This document shows positions 58,516 through 64,000 of a stretch of DNA of 64,000 bases, one piece after another; the stretch's first letter is position 1, and the number at the start of each line of letters is the position of its first letter. Below the pieces are notes generated by a model. That model searched no databases. It was not told the origin of the DNA and saw only the letters and a program-made list of their open reading frames with translations. The DNA comes from an uncultured Alphaproteobacteria bacterium (lineage in GTDB: Bacteria > Pseudomonadota > Alphaproteobacteria > Rhodobacterales > Rhodobacteraceae): positions 1 through 64,000 of the forward strand of contig CACGLH010000003.1 in NCBI GenBank assembly GCA_902573735.1. The letters are read 5' to 3'. The translations under genes were made by a program, and so were the position numbers.

Positions 58516-58532
58516 ATCTGATAAAATCAGAT
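58516..58532. repeat. Inverted repeat ATCTGAT-AAA-ATCAGAT
   Basis: A perfect 7-bp inverted repeat with a 3-nt AAA loop in the rne/PBP control region. It has no T-run, so a terminator is unlikely. Possibly an operator. Confidence 0.4.
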
Positions 58533-58566
58533 AGCTAAAAAATAAAGTCCTTTGAACTTTTTAAAA

Positions 58567-58589
58567 TTAACAATAAAATTGTTAACAAT
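58567..58589. repeat. TTAACAAT palindrome and repeat cluster
   Basis: TTAACAAT (58567-58574), loop AAA, ATTGTTAA (58578-58585) form an 8-bp hairpin, and ATTGTTAACAAT (58578-58589) is a 12-bp perfect palindrome, so TTAACAAT occurs twice as a direct repeat 15 bp apart. It looks like a binding site for a dimeric regulator of rne or of the PBP gene. Confidence 0.45.
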
Positions 58590-58744
58590 AGAATTCCTTT
58601 AATATAATAATAGAGTTTATGATATACATGATAGTTAATTATAGATTTATTTACAACTTCAAATTACATTTGAGAAAATAAAAATGATGTATATTAAAAT
58701 TTAACTTATTTTTTCAGATTTCATATTTAATTAAATTAAGAACC

Positions 58745-60793
58745 ATGAGATCATTAGCAAAAATTTTTATACCACTGATTTTATTGAATTTTCTTGTAAT
58801 TATTTTTTTTTACTATGCATATATCTTTTATAGTAAAAATTTGCCTGATATTAATGAAATCACAAATTATGAACCTAAAACACTTATAAAAATTTATGAT
58901 AAACATGATAAGTTAATAGGATTATTTTTTGATGAAAAAAGGGAATTTATAAATATTAATAAAATACCGCCAACCATAATAAATGCATTTTTAAGTGCAG
59001 AAGATAAAAATTTTTTTAAACACCGTGGGTATGACCTTAGTGGTTATTTTAAAGCAATTATTAGTTTTTTAAAAGACGGTAATCTTAGAGGTGCATCAAC
59101 CATAACACAGCAATTAACCAAAGGATTTTTATTATCTGGTGAAAGAACCTTTGAAAGGAAAATCAAGGAATTTATTTTAGCTCTTCGTTTAGAAAATGCT
59201 TTATCAAAAAATGAAATATTGGAACTTTACTTAAATGAGGTTTATCTTGGTGAAAATTCTTATGGAGTTTTAGCAGCATCAAATACTTACTTTGCAAAAG
59301 ATCTTTATGAACTAACTCCAGGTGAAGCTGCTTTTTTAGCATCACTACCAAAATCACCTGATAATTATAATCCTAAGTTTAATATTACTAATGCAGTAAA
59401 TAGAAGAAATTTTGTGCTAAAAGAAATGTTTCAAAATAAATTCATAGATAAAAAAATTTTACAAAATGAATTAAATAGAGAACTCGTTACAAATTCCAAT
59501 AATAATTTTAATGATAAAAATAATTACAGATTACTAGAGGGATTTTTAGCAGATCAAATTAGATTAGATCTAAACTATCTGTTTGATAGTAATTTTTTGT
59601 CTAGGGGTAACGTAATAATTAAAACAAGTTTAGACTATGATCTTCAAATAGAAACAAACAAAATATTAAAAAATGAATTAATAAATTTAGATAAAAAAAA
59701 TAATCTTATACAACCACCTTTAAAATCAATAAATTCATTAAACTTTGATATTAACAATTGGAAAGAAATATTACAAAATTATGATAATCAGAAAATTATT
59801 TCTAGTTGGGATTTAGGAATAATAGCAAAAATAGATAATAGTAATTTTTATATAAAAACAAAAAGATCTAAAAAATTATTTAAGTTACATTTCCCATATA
59901 CAATTCAACCTACTTTTTCTGTTGGAGATATTGTTTATTTTAAAATTGAAAAAAATAGTGGTAAATTTATCTATCAGCAAGTACCAAATTTTGATGGTGG
60001 TGTTTTAATTCTAGAAAGGGATACTAATAAAATTTTAGCTTTGGATGGAGGGTTTAGCTATTTTTCTACTAGCCTAAATATGGTTACTGAAAAAAAACAA
60101 AATTTAAAAAAAGCATTATATCCTTTTTTAAATTTTCTTATACTTGATCCAAGTGTATTTTCTAACTCTAGTGAAGATTTACAATTTAATTTGAATAGAC
60201 TAGAAGAATTAAGTAATAAAATTTATTCAAATGATACCTATAAAAATAGAAATTTAGTTATTTTTAATACAAAGAATATAAATGAGCTTGGCTTAAATTT
60301 TATTTCAAAAATTATAAATACTAGTCTTTTCATAAGTGATAGTAATGAAATATTAATTAATTCAGAAATGTCATTATTTGATTTAATGTCTTTTTATAAA
60401 ATTTTACTTAGTAAAAATTATTCAACCAAAACTAGATTAATTGAAAATGTTTATAAAAATGAAAAAGAAGTAAACTTTATCGGAGAAATAAATCAAATAA
60501 ATCATAAATCGAATGAATTCATAGAAAATACTTTATTTAAAAATAAGGAAATTGTTAAATTTTTAAAATTACAAAATTTTATAACAAAAAATTTTGAAAA
60601 AAAATCAAACAATAAAATTTTTTATGGATGGAATATTTATGATAAAGAGAATGGGTTTACACTATTTATAGGTTTTAATAACAAAAAAATAATAGGGTGC
60701 TACATTAATCAAATAAATCCAATTATTTACAATAATGATAGTGATAGTTTAATTAATAATTCTTGTATAAATGTAGTAAAAAAACTATTTTAA
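58745..60793 (+). CDS. Class A penicillin-binding protein with degenerate transpeptidase domain
   Basis: Bifunctional PBP1A-type protein by descent, 682 residues. N-terminal anchor (about 8-28). The GT51 glycosyltransferase (about 55-240) looks intact: catalytic Glu86 in AEDKNFFKHRG, GASTITQQLTK, and LELYLNEVYLG. The transpeptidase region aligns without gaps to the GGFDF...SxxK segment at GGFSYF (435-440), but the nucleophilic Ser is Lys456 and the motif lysine is Tyr459. The SxN serine is a Tyr (YKN near 499-501), and the KTG box is absent before TLFIGF. It should polymerise glycan strands without cross-linking them. Next gene prfB, as in relatives. Confidence 0.9.
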   Translation: MRSLAKIFIPLILLNFLVIIFFYYAYIFYSKNLPDINEITNYEPKTLIKIYDKHDKLIGLFFDEKREFININKIPPTIINAFLSAEDKNFFKHRGYDLSGYFKAIISFLKDGNLRGASTITQQLTKGFLLSGERTFERKIKEFILALRLENALSKNEILELYLNEVYLGENSYGVLAASNTYFAKDLYELTPGEAAFLASLPKSPDNYNPKFNITNAVNRRNFVLKEMFQNKFIDKKILQNELNRELVTNSNNNFNDKNNYRLLEGFLADQIRLDLNYLFDSNFLSRGNVIIKTSLDYDLQIETNKILKNELINLDKKNNLIQPPLKSINSLNFDINNWKEILQNYDNQKIISSWDLGIIAKIDNSNFYIKTKRSKKLFKLHFPYTIQPTFSVGDIVYFKIEKNSGKFIYQQVPNFDGGVLILERDTNKILALDGGFSYFSTSLNMVTEKKQNLKKALYPFLNFLILDPSVFSNSSEDLQFNLNRLEELSNKIYSNDTYKNRNLVIFNTKNINELGLNFISKIINTSLFISDSNEILINSEMSLFDLMSFYKILLSKNYSTKTRLIENVYKNEKEVNFIGEINQINHKSNEFIENTLFKNKEIVKFLKLQNFITKNFEKKSNNKIFYGWNIYDKENGFTLFIGFNNKKIIGCYINQINPIIYNNDSDSLINNSCINVVKKLF

Positions 60794-60872
60794 AAATAAT
60801 CTTATTTTAATAAAAAATATTTATATCTAAATATATTTTTAATTATTGTTTAAATTCTTTATGGTTCTTTAA

Positions 60873-61973
60873 ATGAGATCTGAAATTCAAGAATTAATAG
60901 ATTTAATAGAAAAGTCCTTGAATTTATTTTCTGAAAGAAAAAATATTGATGATTTAAAAAATAAATTAGAAGAATTAGAAATAATCTCCGGTAATTCAGA
61001 TTTTTGGAAAAACTCAAATAATGCTAAATCCATTATGAAGGAAAAGCAAACTATTGAGAGGAATATCTTAACTTATCAAAATTTAAAACAAAAATTAAAC
61101 GACAATATTGAACTCTATAAGCTTGCAATTGATGAAAATGATTTTGATATTCAGAGTGAAATAGAAAATGATTTGTTTAAACTTAAGTCAATTGCTTTAA
61201 ATGCAGAGCAGGAAGCATTGATGGATGGTGAAATTGATGGAAATGATACATTTTTAGAAATCAATGCTGGTGCTGGAGGAACTGAGAGCTGTGACTGGGC
61301 ATTGATGATATCCAGGATGTATTTAAGATGGTCCGAAAGGAAAGGTTTCAAAATAGAATTGGTTTCACAAAATTATGGTGATGAAGCAGGTATTAAGTCT
61401 GTAGCATATAAAATAATGGGCCTTAACGCTTATGGTTGGTTGAAAGTTGAAAGTGGAGTTCACAGGTTGGTTAGAATATCACCATTTGATAGTTCAGCAA
61501 GAAGACATACTTCATTTTGTTCAGTTTGGGTTTACCCTGTGATAGATGAAAGTTTCCAAATAGAAATAAATCCTTCAGATATTAGGGTTGATACTTATAG
61601 GTCTTCAGGAGCAGGTGGACAACATGTAAATACAACTGATTCAGCAGTAAGAATCACACATATACCTACAGGAATTGTAGTTACAAGTTCTGAAAAATCA
61701 CAACATCAAAATAGAACTAACTGCATGATGGCTCTTAAATCAAGGTTATATGATTTGGAGCTTAAAAAAATGAATAAAGATATTCAAGAAGCACATAATT
61801 CAAAAGGAGATGCAGGTTGGGGAAATCAAATAAGGTCATATATTCTTCAACCTTATCAAATGGTAAAAGACTTGAGAACCAATTACGAAACTTCAGACAC
61901 TCAAGGCGTTTTAGATGGTAAAATTGATGAGTTTATTTTAAGTGCACTTGCGAAAAGAATAAATAGTAAGTAA
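60873..61973 (+). CDS. prfB: Peptide chain release factor 2
   Basis: Releases peptides at UAA and UGA codons. 366 residues in one continuous frame, so there is no programmed frameshift of the E. coli type. The codon-recognition motif region is VHRLVRISPFDSSARRHTSF (SPF), and the catalytic GGQ is in SGAGGQHVNTTDSAVR. It starts 79 nt after the PBP stop and converges with the bactofilin gene. Confidence 0.97.
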   Translation: MRSEIQELIDLIEKSLNLFSERKNIDDLKNKLEELEIISGNSDFWKNSNNAKSIMKEKQTIERNILTYQNLKQKLNDNIELYKLAIDENDFDIQSEIENDLFKLKSIALNAEQEALMDGEIDGNDTFLEINAGAGGTESCDWALMISRMYLRWSERKGFKIELVSQNYGDEAGIKSVAYKIMGLNAYGWLKVESGVHRLVRISPFDSSARRHTSFCSVWVYPVIDESFQIEINPSDIRVDTYRSSGAGGQHVNTTDSAVRITHIPTGIVVTSSEKSQHQNRTNCMMALKSRLYDLELKKMNKDIQEAHNSKGDAGWGNQIRSYILQPYQMVKDLRTNYETSDTQGVLDGKIDEFILSALAKRINSK

Positions 61974-61982
61974 CTAAAAAAT

Positions 61983-62465
61983 TTAATTTACAAGTTTGCC
62001 ATTTTTTAAATCAGATTTTACGAGTGGATTTTCTGTTTTTTCAATTGAACCTTCAAAATGTGCTCCTGTTTCTATTGCAATTGTATTATGAATAATATCA
62101 CCTTCAACCTTAGCTGAGGATGTTAGAGTTACTTTTTTTGATCGTATTGTTCCAGAAACAAAACCATTAATAATTAGTTCATTTGTATTGATCTCACCTT
62201 TAATCTTTGCATTTTGGCCAACTGTTAAAAGGCTTGCCTTAATATTGCCTTCAACTTCTCCTTCTATTTGAATATCTCCAGTTGTAGTTAAGTTTCCCTT
62301 AATGAATAAATCAGTAGATAGTAGAGATGGTGGAGAGCTCTCAGAATTTTTCATAATATTTTTTTCTACATTATAAGATGTTTCAATTAAATCTGTTTCA
62401 ACTATTTCATTTGTAGGATTATTTGTTGCTTTTTTTATCTCATTTGATTTTGGTTTAGAAAACAT
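61983..62465 (-). CDS. Bactofilin family protein
   Basis: Cytoskeletal, polymer-forming protein, 160 residues. The central domain (about 50-150) is a repetitive beta-helix with IEGEVEGNIKASLLTVGQNAKIKGEINTNELIINGFVSG and SAKVEGDIIHNTIAIETGAHFEGSI. The N-terminal 45 residues are polar and disordered. Bactofilins guide cell-wall enzymes and shape in several bacteria, and its position near the PBP and prfB is typical. No catalytic function. Confidence 0.92.
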   Translation of the reverse strand: MFSKPKSNEIKKATNNPTNEIVETDLIETSYNVEKNIMKNSESSPPSLLSTDLFIKGNLTTTGDIQIEGEVEGNIKASLLTVGQNAKIKGEINTNELIINGFVSGTIRSKKVTLTSSAKVEGDIIHNTIAIETGAHFEGSIEKTENPLVKSDLKNGKLVN

Positions 62466-62545
62466 TTTTTCCTCATTATTAATTTTTTTGTATTATTATG
62501 ACTGAACGTCTTAATTTCAAATTTAGTTAATGTGTGATTATTAAT

Positions 62546-63016
62546 TTATTTTTTGTTACAAAAATCTAATACATTTTGAACATGTCCAGTTACTTTTACT
62601 TTTCTCCAAATTTCTCTTATTACATTATTTTCATCAATTAAAAAAGTAGATCTTTCTACTCCCAAATATTCTTTACCATACATTGATTTTTTTACCCAGG
62701 AACCTAATTGCTTAATCAAATGAATGTCAGGATCAGAAATAAGTTCAACTTCTAGATTATATTTATTTGTAAATTTTTGATGACTTTCAATACTATCTTT
62801 GCTAAGTCCAAAAATATTTATATTTAATCTATCAAATTCTTTAACATTTTCGGAAAAAGCAAGGTTTTCTTTTGTACAACTTGTCGTATCATTTTTTGGG
62901 TAAATAAAAATTATATTCTTTTTACCTAATAAGTCTGAAGAAGTTAAGGTATCTCTTTTTGAAGTCTTTAGATTAAAATTTGGCAATTTCCTTCCGACTA
63001 AAAAATTGTCATTCAT
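62546..63016 (-). CDS. bcp: Peroxiredoxin, Bcp/PrxQ type
   Basis: Thiol peroxidase that reduces hydrogen and organic peroxides. 156 residues. The peroxidatic cysteine is in NDTTSCTKENLAF (T-x-x-C region). The resolving cysteine often found five residues later in PrxQ is absent, since the following KENLAF contains none, so a 1-Cys or atypical mechanism is likely. It is divergent from queA. Confidence 0.93.
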   Translation of the reverse strand: MNDNFLVGRKLPNFNLKTSKRDTLTSSDLLGKKNIIFIYPKNDTTSCTKENLAFSENVKEFDRLNINIFGLSKDSIESHQKFTNKYNLEVELISDPDIHLIKQLGSWVKKSMYGKEYLGVERSTFLIDENNVIREIWRKVKVTGHVQNVLDFCNKK

Positions 63017-63112
63017 GTGTCCCTCAAAGTTTATATTTGAAGAAATTTAATAACATGTTAACAAATACTAAACAACCAATAGTTTAACAATCTATATAGT
63101 TGATATAAAAAT

Positions 63113-64000
63113 ATGAATTTATCTAATTTTGATTTTGACCTCCCTAAAAGGTTAGTTGCCTCAAGACCTATAAGACCAAGATCAAATGCTAAGCTCCTCT
63201 TGTACCACAATAACTTAATCAAAGATTATAATTTTTTTAATTTACCAGAGTTATTATGTGAAAAAGATTTGCTCATATTTAATGATAGTAAAGTACTTCC
63301 AGCTCTTTTATATGGTTTTGTAAATAACGATAATATTTATAAAAAAAGAAAATTTGAGTTACTTCTTGTGAATCAAATAAATGACAAAAGTTGGTTTTGT
63401 TTTTGTAAACCTCTAAGGAAAATTAAATCGGGAAATTACATTTTTTTCTCTGATGAATTAATCGCTCAAGTTTTACATAAAAGTGATAAAGGTTTAACAT
63501 TAAAGTTTGAATTTAAAGGTAATTTTTTTTATCATTTATATAATGTTGGAATTATGCCTATTCCTCCTTATATCCGAAAAATAAGGAAAGCAGATAATTT
63601 TGATAAAAAAGATTATCAATCAATTTTTTCAAAAAAAATAGGTTCTATTGCTGCACCTACCGCTTCATTACATTTTGATAGTAAATTAATAAAAGAAATA
63701 AAAAAAAAGGGTATAAATTATGGGTTTTTAACATTGCATGTAGGAATTGGTACATTTAACCCCATTAGGTCTGAAAATATTAATGAACATAAAATGCATT
63801 CTGAATATGGAGAAATTAATAAGGAAACAGCAGATATGGTAACTAGAACATTAAAAACAGGTGGTAGAGTAATCCCTGTTGGTACTACAAGTTTACGTAT
63901 TTTGGAGTCCTTAGATTACCAAAACAAAATAGTTAAACCTTTTAGTGGTTCTACTGATATATTTATTAAACCAGGATATAAATTTAAAATAGCCTCAGGT
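63113..64000 (+). CDS. queA: S-adenosylmethionine:tRNA ribosyltransferase-isomerase (partial, runs off right edge)
   Basis: Makes epoxyqueuosine at the wobble base of tRNA with SAM as ribosyl donor. About 296 residues are visible from ATG 63113 to the window end; the family is about 340-350 aa. Recognisable segments: DFDLPKRLVASRP at the start, LLIFNDSKVLPA, PIPPYIRK, IAAPTASLHF, LHVGIGTFNP, HKMHSE, PVGTTSLRILE and TDIFIKPGYKF. A C-terminal portion is missing only because of the window boundary. It is divergent from bcp over 96 bp. Confidence 0.96.
   Translation, partial: MNLSNFDFDLPKRLVASRPIRPRSNAKLLLYHNNLIKDYNFFNLPELLCEKDLLIFNDSKVLPALLYGFVNNDNIYKKRKFELLLVNQINDKSWFCFCKPLRKIKSGNYIFFSDELIAQVLHKSDKGLTLKFEFKGNFFYHLYNVGIMPIPPYIRKIRKADNFDKKDYQSIFSKKIGSIAAPTASLHFDSKLIKEIKKKGINYGFLTLHVGIGTFNPIRSENINEHKMHSEYGEINKETADMVTRTLKTGGRVIPVGTTSLRILESLDYQNKIVKPFSGSTDIFIKPGYKFKIASG

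Larger units (their letters stand above)
58364..58744. other. 381-bp intergenic region between rne and the PBP gene
   Basis: This is the longest gene-free stretch in the window. It should hold the divergent promoters of rne and the PBP gene. I found no ORF longer than about 20 codons, no tRNA and no GC-rich structured RNA. Two perfect short hairpins stand out (58516-58532 and 58567-58589, listed separately). In related genomes an N-acetylmuramoyl-L-alanine amidase gene (amiC) usually lies here; no trace of its coding sequence is readable. Confidence 0.7.

Noticed and set aside
58516-58589. Terminators between rne and PBP
   Set aside because: Both hairpins lack a T-run in either direction and the genes diverge, so no transcript should end here.
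60873-61973. Programmed +1 frameshift in prfB
   Set aside because: The frame is continuous from the start ATG and there is no internal UGA or CUUUGAC-like site near codon 25.

Overview
The window is about 64 kb of chromosome from an AT-rich (by eye near 70% A+T), densely packed, probably streamlined alphaproteobacterium. Evidence for the class: the suf, rpsB-to-lpxB, trp/moa/lexA/gltX/gltA, tig/clpPX and NDUFA12/mlaD/aat/accCB/rne blocks all follow alphaproteobacterial gene order; lexA carries a GTTC-N7-GTTC operator; an Irr/ICE-like box precedes the suf operon; HemB is of the metal type without the cysteine-rich zinc site. Gene content and A+T richness resemble free-living marine lineages (SAR11, HIMB59/AEGEAN-169 type), but the exact clade cannot be fixed from the sequence alone. 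I found no phage, transposon, CRISPR, rRNA or integrase.

Layout. 1-1.5 kb: tyrS (cut by the window edge) and an alpha/beta hydrolase. 1.6-9.2 kb: iron-sulfur assembly operon (Rrf2 regulator, IscS-type desulfurase, sufB, sufC, sufD, two small membrane proteins, sufS). 9.2-18.8 kb: an Ntn penicillin-acylase-like hydrolase, a 3-hydroxyisobutyrate-dehydrogenase-like enzyme, a SYLF lipoprotein, hemB, mfd and a DUF502 membrane protein. 18.9-32 kb: translation and envelope block (rpsB, tsf, pyrH, frr, cdsA, dxr, rseP, bamA, skp, fabZ, lpxA, lpxI, lpxB). 32-45 kb, minus strand: parE, ppiD, trpE, trpG, trpD, trpC, moaC, moeA, lexA, gltX, gltA. 45.4-52.6 kb: a DUF3445 haem oxygenase, glnA-glnB, tRNA-Leu(UAG), tig, clpP, clpX, NDUFA12 and mlaD. 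52.6-58.4 kb, minus strand: rne, dsbA-like, accB, accC, aat. 58.7-64 kb: class A PBP, prfB, bactofilin, bcp and the start of queA.

Most notable: the class A penicillin-binding protein at 58745-60793 keeps its glycosyltransferase motifs but has lost all three transpeptidase motifs. The genes usually found at nearby syntenic sites (an amidase beside it, uppS between frr and cdsA, lpxD before fabZ) are absent from those sites, which suggests a reduced or remodelled envelope pathway, although relocated copies cannot be excluded. Other signals: an H-type pseudoknot in the rpsB leader; a textbook LexA operator inside the lexA promoter; an Irr-like box between the hydrolase and iscR with an Rrf2 regulator that lacks Fe-S cysteines; likely non-AUG (AUU) starts for pyrH and perhaps aat; and a GC-rich region after the DUF502 gene that ends in a terminator lying inside the mfd coding sequence.
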